A stretch of 64,000 bases of DNA, taken from Lachnospiraceae bacterium (GTDB lineage: Bacteria; Bacillota; Clostridia; Lachnospirales; Lachnospiraceae). The notes beneath the pieces were generated by a model. That model was not told the DNA's origin. It searched no databases and saw nothing but the letters and a program-made list of their open reading frames with translations. Numbering within the stretch: position 1 is the first letter of the stretch; the number at the start of each line of letters is the position of its first letter. The position numbers and the translations under genes were made by a program. The stretch covers positions 81,702-145,701 of the forward strand of contig CAJTDL010000011.1 of NCBI GenBank assembly GCA_910575035.1, read 5' to 3'. Below, piece after piece: positions 1 through 9,700 of this stretch.

Positions 1-2575
1 CCTGCACCTTAGCCTCTGGAGCCTTGCTCAAAAATTTCTCATTTGACAGCATCCCACGGGAACGGGCCAATTCTTTTTCCAGCTTGCCCTTCTCCTTCTG
101 TAAACGCTCCCGCTCCTTTTCAAAGTCCACCAAATCTTCTAATGGAAGGTAAACTACTGCCCCTGGGATTACCACAGACACAGCATCCTCCCCAATCCCT
201 GCTTTATCTGCCTGTACCTGAATCTCACTGGCGCTTGCCAGAAGCTTATAAGCCCCCTTCATCTCCTCAAAAGTTTTACGCAGCCCTTCAGCCTCTGCCA
301 CAATAAACACCTTTGCCTTTTTGCTTGGCGGAACTTCCATATCAGCCCTGGTATTCCGAATCCCTTTCACCAGGTCTTTCACATGCTCTACGGCTTCCTC
401 TGCCTCCGGGAAATGATACTCTTCCTTATATACTGGCCATTCTGACAGCATAATGGTAGGCTCTTCCTCCTGCAGCGTACAGAAGATCTCCTCTGTGACA
501 AACGGCATAAAAGGATGCAAAAGCTTCAAACCCTGGATCAATACCGTCTTCAGCGTCCACATCGCCACCCTGGCAGATTCTGGATCCACTTCTTTTTGGA
601 AAGTCCTGGTCTTGGCAATCTCAATATACCAGTCACAAAATTCATCCCATATAAAATCATACACCTTCTGCACTGCGATCCCCAGCTCAAATTTATCCAT
701 GTTTTCTGTTACGTCTTTTGCCAATGTATTGGCCTTGGACAAAATCCACCGGTCCTCTGGGGCCAGCTTAGAAAGGTCTGGAGCCTCTAACTTCCCATCT
801 TCCAGATTCATCATAATAAACCTTGATGCATTCCAGATCTTGTTGGCAAAATTCCTGGAAGATTCCACCCTCTCCCAATAGAACCGCATATCATTCCCTG
901 GCGCATTCCCTGTAATCAGCGTCAGGCGCAGGGCATCCGCCCCATATTTCTCAATGACTTCCAGCGGGTCAATCCCATTCCCCAGGGATTTGCTCATCTT
1001 CCTCCCCTGGGAATCCCGGATCAGCCCATGGAATAATACCGTCTTAAAAGGCTCCTTCCCCATATGCTCATACCCGGAAAAAATCATACGGATTACCCAG
1101 AAGAAAATAATATCATACCCTGTCACCAACACATCATTGGGATAAAAATAATCCAAATCCTCTGTCTTCTCCGGCCATCCCAAGGTAGAAAAAGGCCACA
1201 ACGCAGAGGAAAACCAGGTATCCAGCGTATCCTCATCCTGATCCATATGGGTACAGCCGCATTTCGGGCATTTCCCTGGATTCTCCCTTGCCACCACAAA
1301 TTCCCCGCAGTCAGCACAATAATAAGCCGGAATCCGGTGCCCCCACCAGAGCTGCCTGGAAATGCACCAGTCACGGATATTATCCGTCCAGTTAAAGTAG
1401 ATCTTCTCCATCCTCTCTGGCAGCAGCGTAATCTCTTTCTTCTTCACTGCCTCCACGGCAGGCTTAATCAGTTCATCCATCTTCACAAACCACTGCTGCT
1501 TTACCATAGGCTCCACTGTGGTGCTGCATCGGTCGTGGGTTCCCACATTATGGGAATGGGGCACTACCTTTACCAACAGCCCCTGCTCCTCCAGTTCCTT
1601 CACCATCAGCTTCCTGGCTTCATACCGATCCATCCCCTGGTATTTCCCGCCATTCTGGTTCACAGTAGCATCATCATTCAGCACATTAATCTCTGGCAGG
1701 TTATGCCTTTTCCCAACTTCAAAGTCATTAGGGTCATGAGCTGGTGTAATCTTAACGCAGCCTGTCCCAAATTCCTTATCCACATAGTGGTCTGCCACAA
1801 CCGGAATCTCCCTCCCCACCAACGGCAGGATCAAAGTCTTCCCGATAATATCCTGATACCTCTCGTCTTCTGGGTTTACAGCAACGGCAGTATCCCCCAG
1901 CAATGTCTCCGGCCTGGTAGTGGCAATCTCCACAAACCGCCCTTCTTCTCCCTTCACCGGATAATTGATATGCCAGAAGAAGCCATCCTGCTCCTCATGC
2001 TCCACCTCCGCATCAGAAATAGACGTCTTACAAACCGGGCACCAGTTCACAATCCTGGATCCCTTATAAATCAGCCCTTTCTCATAAAGCTTAATAAACA
2101 CTTCCTGCACCGCCCTGGAACAGCCCTCATCCATAGTAAACCTTTCCCTGTCCCAATCTGCGGAAGATCCCATCTTCTTCAGCTGCTTGATAATGCGGCT
2201 GCCATATTCGTCTCTCCACTCCCAAACCTTTTCCAGAAACCCTTCCCTTCCCAGATCCTTTTTATCAATCCCCTGTTCTTTCAAGGATTCAATCACCTTA
2301 ACTTCTGTGGAAATAGAAGCATGGTCCGTCCCAGGCTGCCATAAGGCGTTGTATCCCTGCATACGTTTATACCGGATCAGGATATCCTGCATGGTATTGT
2401 CCAAGGCATGCCCCATATGCAGCTGCCCGGTAATATTTGGCGGGGGCATAACGATGGTAAAAGGCTTTTTGCTTCTGTCAACTTTGGCATGGAAATATTT
2501 ATTCTCTTCCCATTTCTGGTAGAGACGGTCTTCAATGGATTTTGGGTCATAAGTTTTTGCTAGTTCTTTGCTCAT
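1..2575 (-). CDS. valS: Valine--tRNA ligase, C-terminus cut by window edge
   Basis: Charges tRNA-Val with valine in the cytoplasm. The reverse-strand reading frame runs open from an ATG at 2575 to the window edge. It contains the class I synthetase signatures: an HMGHA (HIGH-type) motif near residue 52 and MSKSLGN (KMSKS loop) near residue 525. A cysteine-rich zinc-ribbon-like insert (CADC...CPKCGC) lies near residues 420-440, and the editing-domain text [15 protein letters not shown] is present. The C-terminal part is a charged coiled-coil arm ([18 protein letters not shown]), typical of ValRS, so only a short tail should be missing. About 858 residues are visible, against a usual length near 880. 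The start is supported by an AAGGAG site just upstream. A T-box leader precedes it, which indicates control by uncharged tRNA-Val. Confidence is high. Confidence 0.97.
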   Translation of the reverse strand, partial: MSKELAKTYDPKSIEDRLYQKWEENKYFHAKVDRSKKPFTIVMPPPNITGQLHMGHALDNTMQDILIRYKRMQGYNALWQPGTDHASISTEVKVIESLKEQGIDKKDLGREGFLEKVWEWRDEYGSRIIKQLKKMGSSADWDRERFTMDEGCSRAVQEVFIKLYEKGLIYKGSRIVNWCPVCKTSISDAEVEHEEQDGFFWHINYPVKGEEGRFVEIATTRPETLLGDTAVAVNPEDERYQDIIGKTLILPLVGREIPVVADHYVDKEFGTGCVKITPAHDPNDFEVGKRHNLPEINVLNDDATVNQNGGKYQGMDRYEARKLMVKELEEQGLLVKVVPHSHNVGTHDRCSTTVEPMVKQQWFVKMDELIKPAVEAVKKKEITLLPERMEKIYFNWTDNIRDWCISRQLWWGHRIPAYYCADCGEFVVARENPGKCPKCGCTHMDQDEDTLDTWFSSALWPFSTLGWPEKTEDLDYFYPNDVLVTGYDIIFFWVIRMIFSGYEHMGKEPFKTVLFHGLIRDSQGRKMSKSLGNGIDPLEVIEKYGADALRLTLITGNAPGNDMRFYWERVESSRNFANKIWNASRFIMMNLEDGKLEAPDLSKLAPEDRWILSKANTLAKDVTENMDKFELGIAVQKVYDFIWDEFCDWYIEIAKTRTFQKEVDPESARVAMWTLKTVLIQGLKLLHPFMPFVTEEIFCTLQEEEPTIMLSEWPVYKEEYHFPEAEEAVEHVKDLVKGIRNTRADMEVPPSKKAKVFIVAEAEGLRKTFEEMKGAYKLLASASEIQVQADKAGIGEDAVSVVIPGAVVYLPLEDLVDFEKERERLQKEKGKLEKELARSRGMLSNEKFLSKAPEAKVQ

Positions 2576-2805
2576 GGTTAGTCTCCTTTTTTGTATTTTT
2601 TAGGTGATGGAAGTTTCTTTTTGCTTTGGCAGGCGAAATGGGAATATGCTTGCAATTTGGGTACTGGGTACCGGATAGCAGATACCGAATACCGGACGCC
2701 GGCTGGCATTGGGAAACGAAACAGACTGCATAATCATAAACATCTCTCCGAAGCCACCGCTGCGGGGAATTAAGTTCTGAAAAATTAAAGCCATGCTAGC
2801 ATAAA
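2576..2805 (-). other. Long segment between the T-box terminator and the valS start
   Basis: About 230 bp separate the leader terminator from the valS ATG, longer than usual for T-box genes. It holds short direct repeats of CCGGTA (2680-2700 area) and an incidental 64-codon frame with no good ribosome binding site. I see no recognisable gene or RNA here. Confidence 0.4.
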
Positions 2806-3164
2806 ATAAAACGCCCTTTACCAGAAATATTCCAGCAAAGGGCGTATAAACGCGGTACCACCTTTATTCATGACAGCATATCTAAAATGCCACATCAAAC
2901 GGATCCATATGCTTTTCCCATTTTATCCTATAACAAAACACTGCCATATCTTCTGATCCTATAACGGGGATAGACCGGGAACGCTTACTGAAATGCAATA
3001 TATCCGCATACCGTTCAGCATTCCGGTTCAAAAGCTACCTTCTGCAGACCTTTCTTCTGGCAGCCTCTCAGCCTATGAGCCGCCTTCTCTGGCAAGAGTA
3101 TCTGCATACTCCTCTTTCTCACTACCATTGCCATATACGAAACTTCCATTACACTTGATTCTTT
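2806..3164 (-). promoter_or_regulatory. T-box riboswitch leader of valS
   Basis: On the minus strand the segment at 2851-2865 reads AAAGGTGGTACCGCG, which is the conserved T-box sequence that pairs with the free CCA end of uncharged tRNA. It is followed directly by a terminator hairpin (stem 2811-2845, ACGCCCTTT...AAAGGGCGT) and a T-rich run. The transcript would start near 3164, leaving about 300 nt for Stem I and the linkers. A GUA triplet near 3030 could be the valine specifier, but I did not fold the RNA and do not insist on it. By family knowledge, uncharged tRNA-Val would stabilise the antiterminator and turn valS on. Confidence 0.9.
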
Positions 3165-3170
3165 CTACCC

Positions 3171-3199
3171 ATCTTAAAAGCTAATGACTAAAATGTCAA
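3171..3199 (-). promoter_or_regulatory. Promoter of the valS T-box transcript
   Basis: Minus-strand TTGACA (3194-3199) and TAAGAT (3171-3176) are separated by 17 bp, a near-consensus sigma-A promoter. It places the start about 300 nt upstream of the T-box motif, as expected for a T-box leader. Confidence 0.8.
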
Positions 3200-3405
3200 G
3201 TGCCTAATGCAATTATTTCCCGAAAATTTATTACCATTCACAGCCTAAATGCCCTTCATAACAGCCATTTGAATTGATACTTCAAGCTTTGCTAATCAAG
3301 GATCCCTGATATATTCAGGGAAGCTACGTAGAAACTTTTAATTCCAAACGCCAGAACAAGCACATCCCCCTAAGCCTCAATGCCTCCCTGACGGCCTCTT
3401 ATCCC

Positions 3406-4029
3406 CTACTGCAGCAGCTTCAATATATTCCCATAAACCATCTCCCGGGCCTCATCCTCTCCCACTTCCAAAAACATCTTCCTATGTGTCAAATAAAACC
3501 CATAAAACACAAACTGCGAAAGTATCGCCCCCCAAACCTTATAGGAATCTGTCTCCTGAATCTGCCCATGCTCCGCTGCCATCTTTAGCAAACGCCCCGT
3601 AAGCCCCCGCACCAATCCGCAGTTCCCCCTATGCCTTTCCAGAACCTCCCAAAGCCCGCTCCCCATAATCGTATCGTCCTTCATCACCTTCTCTAAAAAT
3701 GCAAAACCTTGATACCTCTGGTTGGATTTCTCCATCATATCCATTCCCTTAAAAATAATATCCCGAAAGCTCTTTCCGCTCTCAATCAATTCCATAATCA
3801 TATAAAGATGCCGCACCCCCTCATACTCAATGGCGCCCACAATAATTTCCTCTTTACTGGAAAAATACCCATAAGCCGTCCCTTTTCCTATCCCGGCCGC
3901 CTTTGTGATCTCAGATACCTTCAGCGTACTCAGCTCCCTGCCAGAAGCAAACAGTTCCAGCACCGCCTCATACATCGCTTTGACCTTGGGCGGATAACCA
4001 TCCTTTCCAGAACCAAAATCCTTTTCCAT
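3406..4029 (-). CDS. TetR/AcrR family transcriptional regulator
   Basis: A 207-residue DNA-binding repressor. The N-terminal helix-turn-helix (about residues 25-65, with KVSEITKAAGIGKGTAYGYFSSKEEII) is the classic TetR signature. The C-terminal helical region should be the ligand-binding and dimerisation part and has no recognisable specificity. It starts 14 bp after the stop of the RND transporter gene on the same strand, so the two genes are probably co-transcribed. It most likely represses that operon from the palindrome at 8092-8103. An inverted repeat at about 3304-3322 (TCCCTGA...TCAGGGA) lies downstream but has no clear T-run. The family call is firm; the regulated target is inferred from position. 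Confidence 0.9.
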   Translation of the reverse strand: MEKDFGSGKDGYPPKVKAMYEAVLELFASGRELSTLKVSEITKAAGIGKGTAYGYFSSKEEIIVGAIEYEGVRHLYMIMELIESGKSFRDIIFKGMDMMEKSNQRYQGFAFLEKVMKDDTIMGSGLWEVLERHRGNCGLVRGLTGRLLKMAAEHGQIQETDSYKVWGAILSQFVFYGFYLTHRKMFLEVGEDEAREMVYGNILKLLQ

Positions 4030-4043
4030 ATGCTCACATCCTA

Positions 4044-7000
4044 TTAGATTTCTTCCTCTACCATACTCTTGTTGCTATAGAACAAGTCATAAATGCACGG
4101 CACTACCACCAATGTCATAACCGTGCCATAAATCATCCCACCAATGGTCACCACTGCCATTGGCCTTGACATATCAGATCCCATATCATTTCCAAAAGCA
4201 GTCGTAGACATAGCTAAAATCGTAGTCATAGCTGTCATTAGGATCGGGCGCAGCCTGGTCATCCCGGCAGTTACGATAGCTTCCCGCTTCCCTACGCCTT
4301 CCCGGCGCAGCTGGTTAATATATTCCACCATAACAATTCCATTATTTACAATAATACCCACCAGCATAATAAATCCGATCATGGCAATAATGCTGATCTC
4401 ACTATTGGTCAGAAACAGCGCCAAAAAGCCTCCTGTCAACGCCAGCGGAATGGTAAACAGAATGATAAAGGGTGCCTTTAGGGACTGGAACTGGGCGACC
4501 ATAATCAGGTATATAAATGCGATTGCCAGCGCCAGCATCAGCAGCAGCTGCTCCATGGCCTCATTGATTGTCTCATTTTCTCCAGTCATTGCCAGGGAAT
4601 AGCCTTCTGGAAGCCCATAGCCTTCCAATGCCTGGTCTACCTTATCGCCCACCAGGCCCACATTGTAGCCCTCTGCAATCTGGGCAGACACTGTCACATA
4701 ACGCTCCTGCCCATCGCGGCTTATGGATGTGAGGCTGTCCATCTCCTCAAATGATGCTACCCGGGAAATGGGGATTTCAGACTTATCACCGCTTTCCTTA
4801 TCTGTATAGGTAAAGGTTAGGTTTTTCAAGGACTGCAGGGAGGCTTCGCTTTGTTCCACGCTCTCCAGGTAAACATCGTAATCCTTGATATCTGTGGAAA
4901 TAGTGTCATCTGCAGTCTCATTTTCCATCTGCCCATATACCAGCTGATAGATCTGGGCAACAGTCATGTTGTATTTGGCGGCCATTTCCTTATCAACAAT
5001 AATGCGGAATTCTTTTTCTGTCTCTTCCATGCCATCAGAAACCTCTGTAGTGCCCTCTACCTTTGCCACTACCCCAGAAACCTCTGTGGCAATGTCCTGC
5101 AGGGTATCCAGGTCACGGCCGCGAATCTGGATGGACAGGCCTTCTCCTGCCAGGGCGCCCATATCCATGTTGGAACTGCTTACGCTGATTTCCCCTTCCA
5201 AATCCTTCGTGAGATCTGTAATCCTGGCGGAGATTTCATCATTTGTCAGGGTTTTATCTTCTTTTAAGATAATATACAGGGTGATATTGCTGCTGCCGCT
5301 GCCGCCCATTATGCCAGAGGAAATCCCACTGCCGCCTGCCATGGCGCCTACAGATTCTACATCTGGAATGGTCTGGATCTTTTCCGTCACCTCATCCGCC
5401 AGCTGGCAGGCTTCTTCAAATTCGCCATTTTCAGGCGGCGTAATGGTTACGGACATCTGGGTACTTTCCATATCTGGCATAAAGGCAGTTCCTCTGGACA
5501 TAGCCGCTTTTGCGCTGATGCATAAAAGAGCCAGCATGACGGCCAGCACCAGGATCTTTACATGGAGCAGCTTTTCCAGGACTGCGCCATAGACGGCCTG
5601 GAAGCTGTCAAACCAGGGATGCCTGGTCTCTTTCGTCTTTTTCAGCATTTTAGAGCCCATCATAGGTACAAAAGTCAGGGCGATCACAAGGCTGGCCAGC
5701 AGGGAATAGGCAATCGTAAGCCCCATATCCACAAAGAGCTGGCGGGTAATGCCCTCTGTAAACACGATAGGGGCAAATACGCAGACAGTGGTCAGGGTGG
5801 AGGCTGTGATTGCCCCGCTTACCTGTTTTGCGCCTTCTACGGCTGCCTTTCGGGCTGAAAGGCCTTCACTCCTCATACGGTAAATATTCTCAATGGTCAC
5901 GATAGAGTTATCCACCAGCATGCCGATGCCCAAAGCAAGGCCTGACAAGGAGATCAGGTTCAGGGTCACGCCGCTGAAATACATCAGGACAACGGCGAAT
6001 ACCACAGAAATCGGAATGGATACGGCAATCACCAACGTAGGGCGGATATCCTTTAAGAACAACAACAGGATCACTATGGCAAGAATGGCTCCAAAAACCA
6101 TATTATTCAGCACAGAGTCCACAATCATGTCAATATAGATGCCCTGGTCCATCATAACGGATACTGCCAGGTTCCTGTCATTCCTTTTCATGCTTTCAAT
6201 TTTATCATAAATGCGGTTTGTCACATCTCCAGTGGAATAGCCTGTCTGTTTCTCTATGGACAGCATCACCCCTGGCTTTCCATTTAATTTGGCATAGGAT
6301 TCTGTGGAATTGTCCTTCACTGCAATGTCTGCCACATCCGACATATGTATGACATCCACGCCATCCATGCCCAAATCCATCAAAACCATATCCTTCAGGG
6401 CATCCACGCTGTCTACCGCATCGCCTACCCTCACCATATACCGTTCGCCTTCATCTGTAATATAGCCGGCCGGCATGGAAAAGTTCTGGGCTGTCAGGAT
6501 ATTGGCCAGGGTATCCATGGTCAGGATATTGTACATATCCGCAGAATCGTAGGCCTCATTTTTGGCATCCTCAAAGGTTTCCTTGGATTCTTTCAGCTTC
6601 TCTTCCCCACTGGCAAGCTGGGCAGAGGCGCTTCCCATATCCACAACGCCTGTAATCTGGCTTTTGTTCAAAGTGGCAAGCGTGTCGTTGATGGTAGCCT
6701 TCCCTTCTGCAATGCTCTGCAGGCCTGTTTCAATGGCGGCAATTCCCCCGTCAATCTGCACCAGGCCCTGTTCCGCCTGCACCAGGGACTGGGAAATATG
6801 CTCTACCAGCTGGCCATCTGAGCCATCTTCTTTAAATTCACTGCCTTCCTGGGACGCCAGTTCTGCTTTTATGGCAGCAAGTCCCCCTTCCACCTGTGCC
6901 AATTTGTCCTGCAGTTCTTTTAACTGGCTCTGCATCTGCTCGAGGGGCTCTTGAAGCTTCTCAGACTGTGACTCCATGGTTTTTATCTGCTTTTGCAGTT

Positions 7001-8060
7001 CAATCATCTGTACCTGAAGCTGCACCTGCTGCTCAGGAGGGGCGGCTTCCAAAAGCTGCTCTAACTGTTCCTTTTGGCTCTGTAGCTGTCCCAATGCCGT
7101 CTGCAATTGCTCCGACTGGTTCTGCAGCTTTTCCAACTGCCCCTGTAGGGCAGAAATGCCGTCTACTAATGCCGCTTTGCTGTCTATCAGGGTATCTACC
7201 TGGGATTGGAGCTCCTTCAAAGCAGTAATACCCTGTTCTGTGGCCGTTCTGCTTTCCCGCAGCTCATTCAGCTTAGCCTGCATATCTGCCTCTGTTTGGA
7301 AAAGCTCGATTTTTTTATCATTTAACTGATTCTGGGCATCGCTGATCTGGCCTGCCATTTCTTCCTTGCCGCTGTCCAGTTCATCCTTCCCACTGCTGAT
7401 ATCGCTTTCTGCAGATTCCATCTCCTCCTGGGCATCGGAAAATTTTTCATCCAGGGAAGCTGTGACCTTCCGGTTTACAGCATCAATTTTATCCTGGCTT
7501 AAGGTTACCTGGATGGATTCTTCAATCAGGCCTGTGCCAGAAACGGAAGCCACGCCTTCCACGCTTTCCAGCTCCGGGATCAAATCTGTATCTGTATAGT
7601 CGCTGATCTCTAAGCTATCCATCCCCTCCACTTCCACAGCGGCAATCATAATGGGCATCATGTCCGGGTTCAGCTTCATAATCATAGGATTTCCCACCGT
7701 ATCTGGCCAATAACCGCTAATCTGATCCAGGCTCTCCCGCATCTCCACGGTAACAGAATCCATATTTGCTGTCTGCTCAAACTCCAGCACTACCATAGAA
7801 GTGTTATTGGAGGAGGTTGAGCTGATATTTTTAATGTTCGAGGTACTGGCCATCGCCCCTTCAATCGGCTGGGTTACGGTACTCTCCACCTGTTCCGGGC
7901 TCGCTCCTGGGTATGTGGTTATTACAATCGCATAAGGCAGGTTAATGCTGGGGAGCAGGTCGGTGCTCATCTTGCTTAAGGATACGGTACCTAATATAAT
8001 CACCAGTACAATTCCTACAATTACGGTGTAAGGTTTTTTCACACTGAATCTTGACAGCAT
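4044..8060 (-). CDS. RND efflux transporter permease with large coiled-coil insertion
   Basis: A 1338-residue proton-driven transporter of the AcrB/SwrC (HAE) type in the cytoplasmic membrane. TM1 is at residues 12-30. A multi-helix membrane block starts near residue 650 and contains the hallmark LGIGMLVDNSIVTIENI; the second block near residue 1190 onward ends with VVPCIYDLFY. Family members are usually 1000-1070 residues. The extra length comes from about 290 residues (roughly 205-495) of Q/E/K-rich heptad-like coiled coil, inserted into the first extracytoplasmic porter half between DKIDAVN and MDTLANILTAQN. No membrane-fusion protein or outer-membrane channel gene lies nearby, as expected for a Gram-positive cell. 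The ATG has an AGGAGG-like site. The substrate is unknown; the TetR partner suggests a toxic small molecule or lipid-like compound. Confidence 0.92.
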   Translation of the reverse strand: MLSRFSVKKPYTVIVGIVLVIILGTVSLSKMSTDLLPSINLPYAIVITTYPGASPEQVESTVTQPIEGAMASTSNIKNISSTSSNNTSMVVLEFEQTANMDSVTVEMRESLDQISGYWPDTVGNPMIMKLNPDMMPIMIAAVEVEGMDSLEISDYTDTDLIPELESVEGVASVSGTGLIEESIQVTLSQDKIDAVNRKVTASLDEKFSDAQEEMESAESDISSGKDELDSGKEEMAGQISDAQNQLNDKKIELFQTEADMQAKLNELRESRTATEQGITALKELQSQVDTLIDSKAALVDGISALQGQLEKLQNQSEQLQTALGQLQSQKEQLEQLLEAAPPEQQVQLQVQMIELQKQIKTMESQSEKLQEPLEQMQSQLKELQDKLAQVEGGLAAIKAELASQEGSEFKEDGSDGQLVEHISQSLVQAEQGLVQIDGGIAAIETGLQSIAEGKATINDTLATLNKSQITGVVDMGSASAQLASGEEKLKESKETFEDAKNEAYDSADMYNILTMDTLANILTAQNFSMPAGYITDEGERYMVRVGDAVDSVDALKDMVLMDLGMDGVDVIHMSDVADIAVKDNSTESYAKLNGKPGVMLSIEKQTGYSTGDVTNRIYDKIESMKRNDRNLAVSVMMDQGIYIDMIVDSVLNNMVFGAILAIVILLLFLKDIRPTLVIAVSIPISVVFAVVLMYFSGVTLNLISLSGLALGIGMLVDNSIVTIENIYRMRSEGLSARKAAVEGAKQVSGAITASTLTTVCVFAPIVFTEGITRQLFVDMGLTIAYSLLASLVIALTFVPMMGSKMLKKTKETRHPWFDSFQAVYGAVLEKLLHVKILVLAVMLALLCISAKAAMSRGTAFMPDMESTQMSVTITPPENGEFEEACQLADEVTEKIQTIPDVESVGAMAGGSGISSGIMGGSGSSNITLYIILKEDKTLTNDEISARITDLTKDLEGEISVSSSNMDMGALAGEGLSIQIRGRDLDTLQDIATEVSGVVAKVEGTTEVSDGMEETEKEFRIIVDKEMAAKYNMTVAQIYQLVYGQMENETADDTISTDIKDYDVYLESVEQSEASLQSLKNLTFTYTDKESGDKSEIPISRVASFEEMDSLTSISRDGQERYVTVSAQIAEGYNVGLVGDKVDQALEGYGLPEGYSLAMTGENETINEAMEQLLLMLALAIAFIYLIMVAQFQSLKAPFIILFTIPLALTGGFLALFLTNSEISIIAMIGFIMLVGIIVNNGIVMVEYINQLRREGVGKREAIVTAGMTRLRPILMTAMTTILAMSTTAFGNDMGSDMSRPMAVVTIGGMIYGTVMTLVVVPCIYDLFYSNKSMVEEEI

Positions 8061-8091
8061 GCTTTTTTCCTCCTAATTTTTCTTCATTTCC

Positions 8092-8103
8092 GACCGACTG
8101 GTC
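8092..8103. promoter_or_regulatory. Candidate TetR operator
   Basis: GACCGACTGGTC contains the GACC/GGTC half sites seen in many AcrR/TetR-type operators of Firmicutes. It sits at about +5 to +16 of the predicted RND transcript, where a bound repressor would block RNA polymerase. The assignment is by position and symmetry. Confidence 0.65.
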
Positions 8104-8115
8104 AGTTTCATGTAC

Positions 8116-8144
8116 ATTATAATGATCTGCGAAAAAAAATTCAA
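8116..8144 (-). promoter_or_regulatory. Promoter of the RND/TetR operon
   Basis: Minus-strand TTGAAT (8139-8144) and TATAAT (8116-8121) have a 17-bp spacer. The predicted start is near 8108, directly upstream of the TetR-type palindrome. Confidence 0.8.
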
Positions 8145-8345
8145 TGAAAAAAATATAAAATTTTTATTTTCTATTTTTATAAATGTATTGTGAATTTTTT
8201 CCAAAAGTGATACATTATATATGTGGGATTTACAATTTATGGCATTTTATTGTTGTATAGATATTTATAGATGGGGATTTTTAATCACAGAATATTTATA
8301 AAAATTGAATTGCCAGGATAATATAACATTGGCTTGTTATGGAAT

Positions 8346-8395
8346 CTGGGGCGGCTGGCAAATATACATATAGGTATATTTGCCAGCCGCCCCAG
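8346..8395 (+). promoter_or_regulatory. Perfect 22-bp-stem hairpin in the pta leader
   Basis: CTGGGGCGGCTGGCAAATATAC is followed by a 6-base loop and then its exact reverse complement, ending about 14 bp before the pta ribosome binding site. There is no T-run after it, so it is not a standard terminator. It may act as an RNA stability or attenuation element, or be a palindromic repeat. Confidence 0.6.
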
Positions 8396-8424
8396 GAAGA
8401 AAATTTTAAGGAGGGTTTTACGAC

Positions 8425-9450
8425 ATGGACAGAAACATGCAGGGTTTCGGGATGATGATCAAAAAATTAAAAAAAGACCCGAAAAAAATTGTATTTACAG
8501 AGGGCAGCGACCCTCGTATCTTAGAGGCGGCTTCCCGCCTGCTGGCTTCCAATTTCCTGACGCCGATTTTAATCGGGAACCGTGCAGAGGTGGAAGACGC
8601 TGCTGAAGAGTATGGTTACAACATCCGCGGAGGCGTTATCATAGATCCTGAGGATTATGATGATATAGATAAAATGGTGGAGCTTTTCTGCGAACTGCGG
8701 AAGAGCAAAAATATACAGCCAGACGAAGCCCGCAGGATCCTGGCCCAGGGGAATTATTTTGGGACCATGCTGGTGAAAATGGGCGTTGCGGACTGCCTGC
8801 TGGGCGGCGCTACCTATACGACGGCAGATACGATCCGCCCTGCCCTTCAGCTGATCAAGACCAGGCCAGGGCACAGCATCGTATCTTCCTGCTTTATTTT
8901 GGTACGCCCCTCTGCGACGGGTGAAAATGAAGTGCTGGCAATGGCAGACTGCGCCATCAATATCTGCCCCACGGAAGACGAGCTGGCAGACATTGCTATT
9001 GTGACGGCAGACTGCGGGCAGCTCTTTGGTATTGATCCAAAGATTGCGTTCTTAAGCTACTCTACTATGGGTTCCGGCAAGGGAGACGATGTGGACAAGA
9101 TGCGCAATGCCGCTGCAAAGGCAAAGGCCAAAAGGCCTGACCTCCCCATTTCCGGTGAAATGCAGTTTGACGCCGCTGTTTCTCCCCGGGTAGCACGCAC
9201 CAAGTGCCCGGATGATGAGGTGGCCGGCCATGCAAACGTATTTGTATTCCCAGATATCAACGCCGGCAATATTGGGTATAAGATTGCACAGCGCCTGGGG
9301 AATTTCGACGCCTATGGGCCCATCCTGATGGGGCTGAACTCACCGATCAACGACTTGTCCAGAGGATGCAATGCGGATGAGGCATACTCTATGGCCATTA
9401 TCACGGCTGCATTAGTAGGGGAAGCAAAAGCGGAGCAGTTATTGAAATAG
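8425..9450 (+). CDS. pta: Phosphate acetyltransferase
   Basis: Interconverts acetyl-CoA and acetyl phosphate, the first step of acetate formation and substrate-level ATP yield in fermenting Clostridia. The 341-residue protein has the usual single-domain length. It shows the family text FTEGSDPRILEAA near the N-terminus, GGATYTTADTIRPALQLI, and the C-terminal VFVFPDINAGNIGYKIAQRLG with GPILMGLNSPINDLSRGC. A strong AAGGAGGG site precedes the ATG at 8425, which decides the start over the internal methionines. The usual partner ackA is not next to it. A strong hairpin lies in the leader and a terminator follows the gene. Confidence is high. Confidence 0.96.
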   Translation: MDRNMQGFGMMIKKLKKDPKKIVFTEGSDPRILEAASRLLASNFLTPILIGNRAEVEDAAEEYGYNIRGGVIIDPEDYDDIDKMVELFCELRKSKNIQPDEARRILAQGNYFGTMLVKMGVADCLLGGATYTTADTIRPALQLIKTRPGHSIVSSCFILVRPSATGENEVLAMADCAINICPTEDELADIAIVTADCGQLFGIDPKIAFLSYSTMGSGKGDDVDKMRNAAAKAKAKRPDLPISGEMQFDAAVSPRVARTKCPDDEVAGHANVFVFPDINAGNIGYKIAQRLGNFDAYGPILMGLNSPINDLSRGCNADEAYSMAIITAALVGEAKAEQLLK

Positions 9451-9523
9451 GCTGGCCGTTAAAGAGATACTGTTGGCAGAAAACCTGGCTATACAGGAAT
9501 ATACAGTGGATATAAGAATTAAT

Positions 9524-9575
9524 AAGCCGCATGGACTGAGATTCCCTCTCAGCCATGCGGCTTGTTTGGTTTTGT
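9524..9575 (+). terminator. Terminator after pta
   Basis: AAGCCGCATGG and CTGAG pair with CTCAG and CCATGCGGCTT, followed by a T-rich run (TTGTTTGGTTTTGTT). It is read on the plus strand, about 75 bp after the pta stop. Confidence 0.85.
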
Positions 9576-9621
9576 TATTTCTGTTCTTGGAATGTCTGCC
9601 TGGTTCTCTATCTGCTTTCCT

Positions 9622-9667
9622 AAAAACCAGGCTGCAAGCTTATATTGATAGAAATCTTGCAGCCTGG
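9622..9667 (-). terminator. Terminator after the Ig-like/LRR surface protein
   Basis: On the minus strand, CCAGGCTGCAAG pairs exactly with CTTGCAGCCTGG across a 17-base loop and is followed by TTTTT. It lies shortly after the stop at 9701. Confidence 0.9.
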
Positions 9668-9700
9668 ATGCCGGATGCAGAAGCTTTTACAGGATTTTTG

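Noticed and set aside
1064..2344. 426-codon plus-strand frame
   Set aside because: It lies wholly antisense to valS, lacks a ribosome binding site and has no protein-like motif.
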